This document shows positions 36,502-47,057 of a stretch of 64,000 bases of DNA, in pieces. Each line of letters begins with the position of its first letter. The stretch's first letter is position 1. The position numbers were made by a program, and so were the translations under genes. Under the pieces are notes generated by a model. That model made no database searches. It was not told the DNA's origin and was given only the letters and a program-made list of their open reading frames with translations. The DNA is from Helicostylum pulchrum. Taxonomy: Eukaryota > Mucoromycota > Mucoromycetes > Mucorales > Mucoraceae. The stretch is from positions 248,001 to 312,000 of the forward strand of contig JAIXMO010000022.1 in assembly GCA_025677825.1 (NCBI GenBank). The letters run 5' to 3'.

Positions 36502-36873
36502 ATTTCTTTTTCTCCCCCTCTCACTCCATTTGTGTAATATTCAACAAAACAAATTCAATCCTAAAACAGAGCTATAAAATTGATAAAAAAAAAACTTCTT
36601 TGTTATACACCTTTTTTTTTAAAAAAAAAAAAAACCATTACCCTTTATATTTGTACAGATTTTTTTTTATATATATATTTTTTTCATGCTTATCCGAATT
36701 TTAATAATGTCATAAGAGGAAGAAATAAATCCTACTTTGCTTTCTATTTTTCTTTGATATTTCATACTTTACGTGTTTTTTTCAATTACGAAAAACCGCG
36801 TTTCTTTTTTTTTTAAAAAAAAAAAAGAAAAGATATTCATCTTTAAAAGTTGGATAATCTAAACAAGATTTAT

Positions 36874-38413
36874 TTATTTCAGTTTTGGAACAGAAAATAT
36901 ATCAGAATTGCTATTGCTGGCATCTGCATCAAAATCACCCATTTCCGCATAGAAAGCACTTAAATCATCATCCAGGCTTTCTTTAACTTTTGTAGCCTTT
37001 TTCGATTCTTCTTCTCTAGCCTTTTTCAATTCCTCTTCTCTCTTTTTGAACTCTTCTTCCTTCTTCTTTTTTTCTTGTTCAATCGCAAGAGAATACTCTG
37101 ATGCATAAGACGATTTATCCCAATACGCTACACGGCCATCCACGACAGGAATTGACCACTCTGATTGACCATACACTGGTAAAAAACTTTCTGGGTTTGT
37201 ATACGATACAAGTACTTTTCGTCCATCAATTGTCAATAACTCTCTTGCATATTCTAAAGCTACAGCTGCACTCTACACGCACAACCAGTTAAATTACTTA
37301 TTTAAATATAATATAACAAAAGAATACATACTTGGACATCAATAAATTCAACAAAGGCAAATTCACAAGACATTCTTGTTAATTTATCCCTAATTAATAA
37401 GGTACGATAAACACCGTCTAAAGAAGACACCGCTTCAAAGATAGATTCCTCCGTAGTTAAATGATCCAATTGACGCAAAAGCAACATATTACTTGGTATA
37501 TCTGAAATATCTTTTGTTCCGTCATTAATTTCAATTGTTTCCATTTCGTTTGTTCTTAATTCATTGGAAGAAGCTAAATAATACAAGTAACAATGAACAC
37601 AAAACTGCAAAACTGCAAAACTGCAAAAAAAAAAAACTTTTTGTAAAAAAAAAAACCTAACTTACAAATATAAGAGTATTTACATTCCGTACAAGAACGA
37701 CGAGTAACCACATTAAAATTTCCACACTGTTATAAAATTAGTTAAATAAACAAAAACAAAAAATATACAGTAATTTTACTTTAGAGCATCGCCATTCATC
37801 CTTTTCTTCTTCTTGCTTATTCTTTTTACAGTAATCAACACGTACACGATACGAATTCATATCAAAACTTGTAAACTTTTCTACAAACTGAATCGCATGA
37901 CCTACGCTTGTAAATCGAATAAACGCAAATTTTCTGGATTCACCCGTATCACGGTCTTTAATCAGAGACACGTTATCAATACTAGCTTCCATTTGGATCA
38001 ATTTCTTTTCAATCTAAGCGTACGTGGTTGGTTTGGAATACATATATGATTAGATAAAAACGTAAAGTTTAAATGTAAATAATAATACATCGACTTCTCT
38101 AGCATTGTCAGGCAAGTTTCTCAACACCACGTTAATATTTGGTTCAAGTGCTGGATCTTCATGTCGTTTATCATGGTGGTGGTAATCTTCTCTTCTTCCT
38201 CTTCTACTACCATCGTCTCTTCTACGATCATCACTTCTACGATCGTCACTTCGTCTTGAATCATACCGCTTATAACTCTTGTAGGTTTTGTATTTAGTAA
38301 CTTGTAATAAATCTGGTTTTAGAAAGGAGTACCTGTTCTTCTCTAGAACGAGAATAGGGACTACGTGATCTTCTTCTTTCTTTAGTTGAATACGAAGCTC
38401 TAGAATGAGACAT
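36874..38413 (-). CDS. RNA-binding protein with two RRMs and a RanBP2 zinc finger (RBM5/RBM10-like)
   Basis: Six exons, 38413-38333, 38277-38089, 38013-37780, 37726-37666, 37573-37332 and 37272-36874, give 401 residues. The N-terminus is rich in Arg/Ser/Asp (an RS-like head). RRM1 follows (VVLRNLPDNAREVD, RKFAFIRFTSVGHAI). A RanBP2-type zinc finger is completed by splicing (DEWRCSK joined to CGNFNVVTRRSCTEC: W-x-C-x2-C...C-x2-C). RRM2 follows (MLLLRQLDHLTTEESIFEAV, EFAFVEFIDVQ, LEYARELLTIDGRKVLVSY). After this comes a Glu/Lys coiled coil and an acidic tail. RRM-zinc finger-RRM is the order of animal RBM5/6/10 alternative-splicing factors, but the OCRE, C2H2 and G-patch modules are absent. A nuclear pre-mRNA splicing role is inferred. 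Confidence 0.87.
37601..37624. repeat. Three tandem AAAACTGC units
   Basis: An 8 bp unit repeated three times inside the intron of the RBM5/10-like gene. On the coding strand it supplies repeated TTTTGCAG, so it creates decoy 3' splice sites upstream of the acceptor used at 37574. Confidence 0.85.
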
Positions 38414-38588
38414 GAGAAAAATAAAAATAAAAAACCCGGTAATAATAAAATATTTTTTTTTCTTTCCTTAAATAGTGGTGGGGGGTGTGTGAGACCACCC
38501 CTATTAATATTATTTTATTTATTTATTTTCTGCTTTTTTTTTTTAACCTTCTCTCTCTTTCTCTCTTTTATTTTACTTCCTTTTGTAA

Positions 38589-39681
38589 ATGATAGAAGAT
38601 ATGTTACAGGTTGCAGAGCCTATACTTGCAAGACTCGAGAATTTTATTCGAGACATTGCCGCCGATGTACCTTTAGAAACCAATTGGGAACAGTCGTCAT
38701 TTGGGTCATGGTAATTGAGTTAAAAAAAACCCCCCAACAAAGAAATAAAAACCAACAAGTTTTTTTGTGTAGGTATAACCACCCTCGTCAACATGGTATA
38801 GAATTAATTTGTTTAGCTAGTATCTATGGTATTGCTACATTTATATCTTTTCGTCGTTTACTTAAACCCGGTAGTACCAATTACAAGTTATTAACTGAAT
38901 TCCAGCCACCACATAGAGCTTCGATAACCGAACGAGGCATGACACTTGCCTTGATCTGCTCTCTTTTACTGACTTTAACCCACAAGATTATTCGTCACCG
39001 AGTTTGGTTTATGATGCAGCCTTGCCATATGAGTGGACTCTTACTGTTGTTTACCTTGGCCTATCCCAACAAAAAATCAGCTGTTCCTCATGTCTTTTTC
39101 AACATCTATTTACACTTACAATGGGGTGCTTTAGCCGCACTTGCCTTTCCTGATTTAAGAGAGCATACCTTAATTGGTGAAACTTTCAACTTTTTTGCTG
39201 GTAAATACATACAACATTATTCTTTACTGGTTTTTTTTTACTAACATAGCCGAAAAAAAAAAAGAACATATTTTGTTACTGGTTGTACCAATCTACATGA
39301 TCTATTGTCGTAGATATGTTGTATTACCTAAATCGAAAGAAATTTTATTTCTGTCTTTCTTTTCCTACTGTTTCTTTCATACTCCTATTCTTCATTTAAC
39401 TTCTCTTGTATCCGGTTTTAATTTGAATTACATGTTTGCCCCTCCACCCAGTAAAGTATAAGAAGAAAAAATATACATATTCATTATACTAAATATTGCC
39501 TTTAATAGTTAAACCCTTGTTACAACTTGGTCCTGCGTATAGAATCGTCATGTATGGTTTAGCTTTTGTCTTTAAATTCGTCACACGTTTTATCTGCGTC
39601 GAAATCGTTCTTGCCATCTTACCTCGTGAAAAGTTACCAGCGATAGAAAAAACACACAAGAGATCGAAAAAGATTGATTAA
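38589..39681 (+). CDS. TMEM164-like multi-span membrane protein
   Basis: Four exons, 38589-38710, 38773-39200, 39250-39450 and 39509-39681, give 307 residues. Similar to animal TMEM164: WYNHPRQHGIELICL near residue 41, hydrophobic spans (MTLALICSLLLTLTHKII, GLLLLFTLAYP, YLHLQWGALAALAFP, HILLLVVPIYMIY), the signature FMMQPCHMSGL with the conserved Cys-His of TMEM164 (NPCHL), and the end LHLTSLVSGFNLNYMFAPPP. In animals TMEM164 is an acyltransferase that makes ether phospholipids with C20:4 acyl chains and affects autophagy and ferroptosis; transfer of that role to this fungus is inference. The start is the first of two in-frame ATGs. Confidence 0.83.
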
Positions 39682-39932
39682 AATTTAATAAAACTTTTTG
39701 ATCTGTCAAAAACAAAAAATTCATTTTAAAATAACTGACATTAGAAACAGTTCAAAATAATAGTGTAACTGATGAATAGAATTCAGTACTACCCGAGTAA
39801 AATGCTAAACTTGTTGTAGTGTACATAGTGCTTATAAGTGATGTCACAAATCACACTTTTTTTTCTCTTCAAGTTGAGAGTTTTTTTTTCCACTTTTTCC
39901 TTTCTTACGTTTTTGCTTAATTAATACATAAA

Positions 39933-40823
39933 ATGGTAAAAAGAGAAAAAAAAAATCTAAATGATACGATCTTAAAATTAATACTGCTATAGACAACCGC
40001 TGCTCGTCCTACATTTGATCCTGCTAGAGGTAATGACAGCAAAGCACCTAGTTTCCAATACAGTGCTCGTGACATTGCCTCACACACCAAACTCAAGTTC
40101 AGACAGCCTGGACAAGGTACCACTGATGAAATCGGTAACAGAGAAGAATTATTAGCAGAGTTAAAGAGAGCCGAACAAGAATACTATGAGGAAAAAGACG
40201 GAGGTGTTTCTTCTTCACGATTGATTAAACAAGACGAAGAACCTAATTCAGAAAAACAAAAACTAATGCAAGAAGCTGAACGGTTGGCAAAATTAGATAA
40301 AGAAGATAGTGAACAAGAAAGTGACGCCTCAAGTAGTGATAGGTAATACAATTTAACTGCAACAACAGCAAAAAAAAAATTCTTGTATGTTTTTAACTGT
40401 TTTTTAAAAAAAATAGTGATGATTCAGACGATGATTCAGATGACGACGACAATGCTGCAGAACTATTAGCGACCTTACAACGTATTCGTCAAGAACGCGC
40501 TGAAGAAAAGGAACGTCAAGAGCGTGAAGCTCGAGAAGAACAACAAACAGAGAAAGAACAAGAGGCAATGGAGGGTAACCCTCTTTTAAACATTGGGCAA
40601 GAAAAACGTGACTTTAGCGTGAAAAGAAGGTAAAAGAGGCCAAGCAAAAAAGTTTAACTTGGCAATTGTGTGACTAATATTTTTTTTTTATTGTAGATGG
40701 GATGATGATGTTATTTTCAAGAATCAAGCAAGAGGTCTTGACGATAAACCTAAAAAGAGATTTGTAAATGATATGTTACGTTCTGATTTCCATAGAAAGT
40801 TTCTTCACAAGTATATTCAATAA
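39933..40823 (+). CDS. CWC15: Pre-mRNA splicing factor CWC15
   Basis: Four exons, 39933-39935, 39993-40342, 40417-40629 and 40697-40823, give 230 residues. As in RPL28, the first coding exon is the ATG alone, followed at once by an intron. The N-terminal box ([34 protein letters not shown]) and the C-terminal box ([36 protein letters not shown]) are those of Cwf15/CWC15/AD002, a component of the Prp19-associated (NTC-related) spliceosome core. The middle is acidic and highly charged, with a coiled coil. Size is within the family range. Confidence 0.95.
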
Positions 40824-41042
40824 TTCCCCCCTCCTTAAATAAAATCTTTTTTTTTTAAAAAAAAAAGTGTTGTAAATATAACATATCCAAGGTAGCACAT
40901 TATGTACAAATAAAGCATTTCGGCTGGGCAACTTACTGCGGTAATGTAGATCTCCATATATAAATACAAGGATTTTTTTTTATAATTTGATAGTTACCTT
41001 TTTTCAAAAAAAACCCCCAATCTGTGTATATACGATTTAAAA

Positions 41043-42149
41043 ATGTCTACTACTTGTTCTTTATCTATAGAACTTTTACCTGAATTCGGTTGGTCTATTA
41101 AAAACCAACCTGTCTACGGTCCCGGTTCCGTCTTCCAAGGTTTCGTAAAATTACATTTCGGCACCCAACTACCTATAGAAAGAATCCGTCTCGCCTTTTA
41201 TGCCATTGAAACCATTCCTCCTTTTGATATCTCTCCTGGTGTCATGCGCTCTGTTCAAAAGACCCTCTTCAGTATCCAATCCGTGCTTTGGGACTCTAAG
41301 CGAATATTAAACCTCTCTCCAAAGACAAACCACGTCTTTCCCTTCACTATTCAAATGCCCATGGTCCAATTCCCTCCTTCCGTCGACCACTCCACGTACA
41401 AGTGCTGTTTCCAGCTTATCGCGCTTCTTGATACGCCTACTACGCTTGACTGCACCACCATAAAAGAAGAAGTTCCTATCTTATGTATGCCCTTTGTAGA
41501 AACGAGTTTGTTAAAAACACCCAACTTTTGGACCGCAAAGAAGGGAGATCTATCCGCTGAATTGCGTATGGTAGCCCAAGAGTTCGTACCAGGTGATAAT
41601 ATATCAATTACTCTTCACGTAAACGCCGCTTCGAAAAAGAAATCCACCAACTCTTTACAGTATGTTACTGTTCATATCAAACTGATTCAAACCTTAACTG
41701 TATCCGCTTTTGACGACGTTCCAGATCAACAGAAAACAGTTGCTGCAGTGTCATCCAAGCTACTACTCATCAATTCCCTTGATGGACGCGGTACTTACTG
41801 CGATGGAGATTTGAACCTTAAACTGCCTTACGACTTATGCCCCTCTTACAACTACAGTAAACTCGCCAATATCTCTTACCGACTTCAAGTAACTGTAGAA
41901 CAAAAGGGTCCTATGGGTGGTATCTGGAACTACAGCGTCAGTGTAGATGATATTTCTATTACTGTCGGTACTCTTGGTTACGGTATTCGAACATCCAACG
42001 AGCTTAAACTTTACTCTGAAGAATCCACGTCTTCCAGAATAATGTCCCCACAATTCATGAAAGCTATTGAATACGAAGACGCCTTACCTCTTTATGACGC
42101 AAGTAAATTACCCGATTATGAATCTACTCCTATCATGGCTACTTTTTAA
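41043..42149 (+). CDS. Arrestin-like protein (copy 1)
   Basis: Intronless, 368 residues. The N-terminal arrestin fold starts at LPEFGWSIKNQPVYGPGSVF and GFVKLHFGTQLPIERIRLAF; the C-terminal arrestin fold runs from about residue 160 (LSAELRMVAQEFVPGDNISITL). The end is LPLYDASKLPDYES, two motifs resembling L/PPxY sites that bind WW domains of NEDD4/Rsp5 ubiquitin ligases. This fits alpha-arrestins that target membrane transporters for endocytosis; the cargo is unknown. It is paralogous to the gene at 45125-46435 but lacks that gene's intron and uses more C-ending codons. Confidence 0.82.
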   Translation: MSTTCSLSIELLPEFGWSIKNQPVYGPGSVFQGFVKLHFGTQLPIERIRLAFYAIETIPPFDISPGVMRSVQKTLFSIQSVLWDSKRILNLSPKTNHVFPFTIQMPMVQFPPSVDHSTYKCCFQLIALLDTPTTLDCTTIKEEVPILCMPFVETSLLKTPNFWTAKKGDLSAELRMVAQEFVPGDNISITLHVNAASKKKSTNSLQYVTVHIKLIQTLTVSAFDDVPDQQKTVAAVSSKLLLINSLDGRGTYCDGDLNLKLPYDLCPSYNYSKLANISYRLQVTVEQKGPMGGIWNYSVSVDDISITVGTLGYGIRTSNELKLYSEESTSSRIMSPQFMKAIEYEDALPLYDASKLPDYESTPIMATF

Positions 42150-45124
42150 TACGTAGTTCTCGTTGTTGTAAATACTTGTGTAAATAATTGTATACCATCT
42201 ATAAAAGCTATAAAAAATTATATCTTATTTAAATAATAAAATCCAAAAATAGACATATATAAAAAAGTTTTAATGTTATACAATGATGTGTAGTTTGACT
42301 GCCAACAGAGTTTCACCTCAAGTACTACAGTGTACAACCATCACTACTCAGCATCTATACAAAAGCAGACAATGGTCTCATAGTTTCATTTACCTCTAAA
42401 TATACAAAAGTGTTTGTCAGTAATATCCTAAAGCGGTTGCCACGTAATTATTAAGAATAAAATAGTTTGCAATTACTGAAATAAATTGGTTGCCTTAGGC
42501 ACTACATTAAAAAAAATTGTGTACGTACCAATAAAACCACCGAATATTTATGTACTTGTTTAGTTAATATAAAGTATACCAAGGTACACAGCCGAGCGGT
42601 AAAAAAAAAACGTCATTACTTAGCACTTAAACTACTTTTAAAAAAGTCGTGTTTTTTGTTTGTCGTACATGGTTCATGGAAAAATAAAGATATGACACCA
42701 GATCTCTACTTCAAACCTCGAGACCAGAGATTTCACTTAGTTTTTTGAATAACTTTTGTAACCATAAAACCATTGAGAAGGGGTAGAAATCCTTCTTATT
42801 ATTCCAAACTAAAAATATGTAAACACGGTTTCCTGTATCCATTTTCACGCGATAGGCCACGTTGATCCTGTCTCAACACTAATGTCCTTTTTGTCTACAC
42901 GGTAAACCTGACGTCTATCTTTTTTGGGGGCTTTTTTTTTTTTTAATCATTCGACATTCTCTAAAAAAGAAAGCTACAAGGGTAATATCACCGTTTGACG
43001 TGTAAAAATAGATGTAATTTATCATGCGTAAAAAACAAGCACCTCTTGCTCAAACGATCAACGAACATATAATCGCATAAATGACTCAATTGGAAACAAT
43101 GACAGCCTTTTTTCTTTTTATATAAACAAGTCGACAACGATTACTCATCATTTCCTATGTATAAGGTCGATCCAGTGCCCTTATGGAATGTTTTTATCAC
43201 ATTGATTAGATAAAAAAAAATGCCTCACTTTGACTGTTTTTAAATTTTTACCTGTAAGAAATAAAAAAGGGTGGGTACTGTATGACAATAAATATCCACG
43301 ATCGAACCATTGTACTGGTTTGGTTTCATTAGCAAGAGTGTTTCTGCCTCTTTTTTTTTTTTGCTGCGGCTAGCGCGAGCGCTACCTACACACACACACA
43401 CACACACACACACAAATGAATCATATTCGTATATCCAATAAACACGTTTTTTCTTACATTTCATGTGACCAGAAACATTTATTCAACTTGTGTGATACAT
43501 CTGTTGTAACACCAACTGGTCGATCCCATCATTGTTAACGCCAAGTTTGAAGTACGCTTGGCAAGTTTGGCGTGGATCTCTTGTAGATTTTTTTTTTTTT
43601 CGAGAAACAAGATAATACGCTTTAATAAATCAATTCTTTTTACTATTAACTTTTATTAAATGCAAATAATTCAACTAATTCTATGTTTACTTTTTCTTTT
43701 TTTTTTTTTGACAAAACAATACAAAGCTCTTTGATTTATTCTTTTTTTTTATATAAAAAAAACCAAAAAAAGGTTTTGCCATATATTGTTCTACCCTGTA
43801 CGTTTTTACTTGGTAGAATAACAGGTATTTTCATAGTATAATAATACAAATGAACAAAAGTCGCCTAGACAACACATCTGTAAATGTCAACTATGTAACC
43901 TTCAGTTTCCCTCATCTATGAGACACATCACTTGTGAGTACAAACTTTTTGGTTAACTACTGCGGAGAAACATAATAAACGACTGGCAAAACATTACTTC
44001 ACGTCAATTCTCGTCCGAAGATCTCTCAATTTCTTATAATCGAATTATTAATATTCCCTTCATTCAATTTCGCAAAAAGACGAAATTTAACTTGTTTTCA
44101 ACTTAGAAACCAGCAGTTTCTTTTTTGACATATAATCCCAGTGAACAGGTAATGTATTCCAACTTGTCCTGATTTTACGAGAGGATAGCAAGTTGATATC
44201 TTGGGAAGATATTAAGGAGGTCTTTTGGAATTACATCTGCTTCTAGGATATTATAGTTGAATAATTTTACACATGACAAAGTTACACGTAAACCGCAGTA
44301 TTTTTTTTTTTGGGTCCTGTTTTTTTTTGGGTCCTAGTTAGTAAAAACCCTACCTTGTCGAAAAAATACTAAGCATAAGTAGTCTTTTTATGTATGAAAT
44401 ATTTTTTTTTGAAAGATGAACCCAATATAATGCCATTTTTTATCCACTTAATACTTGGTAATTACTATTATCAGTACTGACTTTAGCATTTTGAGTAGTG
44501 TTCCTTTTACTGCTCTTTTTAATGTAAACTATCAAATATATAGCTTCCAAAACAATACAGTTTGTGTTCATTTACTTTATTTGTCCTAGTAGTGACGGTT
44601 TTGATTTTAGTAGAGACTGAGCAAGTGATACAACACATGCAGTATATTAGATAATGAAAAAAAAAATAGAAATGAAAAACTGTTTTTTGATGTTATGAAT
44701 CGCTTGCATAATTTCTAAACGTCTTTTTTTATACACATAATATTTATAGGTACCGAGTCTCGGGATAACTATTCACAAGAAAAATGGCAGATCAGACAGA
44801 AATTCTGCCAAGTGAGCTTGGCAAATATAAACTTTCTTTTGTAAATTCTGTATTTTCATTTTCAGAAACTCTATATAGAATACAGGTACGTATATATATT
44901 GAGAATACAAAAAATATACATCGTATTGATATATCTTTATCACTCTAACTTAGTCCTATTGACTTATCTCGACTCAAGTATACCAAGTTTTACTTCTTGG
45001 TACTCTGATAAATAAAAGTCCGATATACTTTGCCATGCGAAAAAAAAAAAAAAAAATGTATATAACGCTCAATAAAAAAACAATTTTTTTCGATATTTTC
45101 ATCATTTACATTATTTAAAAAAAA
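42150..45124. other. 3 kb gap between the arrestin-like genes
   Basis: The largest gene-poor stretch in the window. It holds an (AC)n microsatellite (43388-43414) and many T-runs. A short frame at about 44784 (starting MADQTEILPSELGK) looks mildly coding-like up to a GTACGT donor at about 44887, but I could not extend it. I see nothing else that supports a gene. It may contain the long promoter of the second arrestin gene or a non-coding RNA. Confidence 0.45.
43388..43414. repeat. AC dinucleotide microsatellite
   Basis: About thirteen AC units in the gap between the arrestin-like genes. A probable length-variable locus. Confidence 0.9.
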
Positions 45125-46435
45125 ATGTCTCTTACAATTGACCTTTTACCGGAATTTGGATGGTCCATAAAAGATCAGCCCGTATATGGCCCGGGATCAG
45201 CATTTCAAGGTATGACTATCATACGAGTGTAGATATAAATTGCATTGTATTAACCGCACTTCAAAATTACAGGCTTTGTCAAAATTAATGTTACAGAATC
45301 GCAATTGCATAAGGCAGATAGATTAAGAATTGTATTTCACGCAACTGAATCAACGTATGATCCTGGGTACATCAACCCTACCTATAGCAGCCAACTCTTT
45401 GGCAGCCAAAAAATTTTATGGAACCATAAGGCGTCACAATTGCTCCCATTACTTCGATCAAATACAGAAATATCTATTCCCTTTATCGTTCAGTTACCGA
45501 TGATTCAATTTCCTCCTTCTTCTTGTGTCTTTTCAGAAAGTGAAGGACTGGGATATAGTTGTAGCTACAACCTTTCTGCTTATCTCGATTCTCAAACTCA
45601 AGGAGAACCCGCAATTATTAAAGTTCACAAACCGATCATCTACATGCCGTTTATCGAAACAACTTTTTCAAAGAAGCCAATTTGTATTACAACTTTTGAA
45701 AAGGGTTCTAATTCACTTTCTCCACCAAAGAAAATTTCTAAACTAGAAAAAGCAAATTCAATAGCACCTTCTGTCGATGTAAGATTGGTGTCTTTAGATT
45801 ATGTGCCTGGAGATAAAATTCCTGTTTCACTATCAATTAAAGGTATTCCAAAACATTCGATTGAAACCGTATCGATCAGATTATACCAAAATAGAACATG
45901 GAATAAAACAACAAACAATTTAAAAAGTAAAACAAGTAAAGGAGAGCGAAAAGTATCGCATCTTATTACTCAACAGAATATTAATTTAAGTTTGATCGAC
46001 ACACATCGTTCATCATCTTCATCATCTGTTGAAAGCGAAATAATACCCGTTGATTCAAAACTAGAAATATCTGTAGACAATATACCTTCATTCTCCTATA
46101 GTCCCGTGTTTTCCATTGCGTATCAACTTAAAATTAATATTAAACGAAAAGGAAAGATATGGAATTCCAACTTTGATCTGACAGATATACCCATTAATAT
46201 TGGAACTCTGGGGTACGGTATTCGATCTTCAGAAGAGATTAAAGTATATTCAACTTTCCAAAACATTTTCGATCAAAGTCCAGAAGGATCAAATACCAAC
46301 ATTTTGCCTGCTCCCAAGTTTTTGAACTTTTTAGAATACGAAGAAGCACTTCCATTGTACAACGAAGACCGATTACCAGAATATGAACCGTCATTAAATA
46401 CGCCTCATCATCAATACACGAGTTGTATCATGTGA
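45125..46435 (+). CDS. Arrestin-like protein (copy 2)
   Basis: Two exons, 45125-45209 and 45273-46435, give 415 residues. It aligns with copy 1 from MSLTIDLLPEFGWSIKDQPV, through GFVKINV, SVDVRLVSLDYVPGDKIPV and GTLGYGIRSSEEIKVYS, to the end LPLYNEDRLPEYEPS. The same two L/PPxY-like motifs are kept, so the ligase contact is probably under selection. It has extra Ser-rich loops and a less biased codon use. The intron interrupts the FQ-GF junction at the position where copy 1 is uninterrupted. Confidence 0.82.
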
Positions 46436-47057
46436 AGAAATTACTCGAGCTGATTATTGTTTGCGTTCTTTTAGTAGCGACCGACGGTATTATGTTATGT
46501 TATTTTAAGACTCGGTTTTCGTGATTTTCGGACAGAAGTATTATAAACAATATGTATGCAAAACAAAACTATGAAAATATGAAATTAAATTATGGGCACT
46601 ATTTAAATAATAAACAAATTGTAATATATTAGACTTTTTTTTTTACACCTATTCCAAGTGATAATATAACATAATCTTCTCTATAGTACATAGCATAATT
46701 ATGTAATACTTTATAATATAATATAGTTTTCGAATATATCCGTAAATGAACAGTGACTTAGAACAGCATTTTTATTACAGGATATATAGATATTTTATCT
46801 CTTTTCGCCAGTTAGTTACTTCTAAAAAAAAGCCTCTACTATTTAGTGTTACGAAATCGGATTGCACCACTGAATCCAGCGGCTAAGTACTCTACTAATA
46901 TATTACGAACAAATGGTTTATAACGCCATATGATAGCACTTTGAAATCAAACAAAATAAAGCCGCTCTTTTAATGTTTAAAAAACATTTTTTATTTAATA
47001 TAACAAAATAATACAAAAATATAATATAAATACAAACTAAGACTAGTATTCTAAAAA
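46436..47057. other. Convergent intergenic region
   Basis: 620 bp between the 3' ends of arrestin-like copy 2 (+) and midasin (-). AT-rich; probable 3' UTRs. No gene seen. Confidence 0.5.

Noticed and set aside
38405..39244. A single 279-codon frame covering the start of the TMEM164-like gene
   Set aside because: It runs through the promoter, an intron and part of exon 1 in a wrong frame; the spliced model from 38589 restores the conserved WYNHPRQHG and closes in phase.
43240..43464. Minus-strand ORF with a Cys-Val repeat
   Set aside because: The repeat is just the translation of the AC microsatellite.
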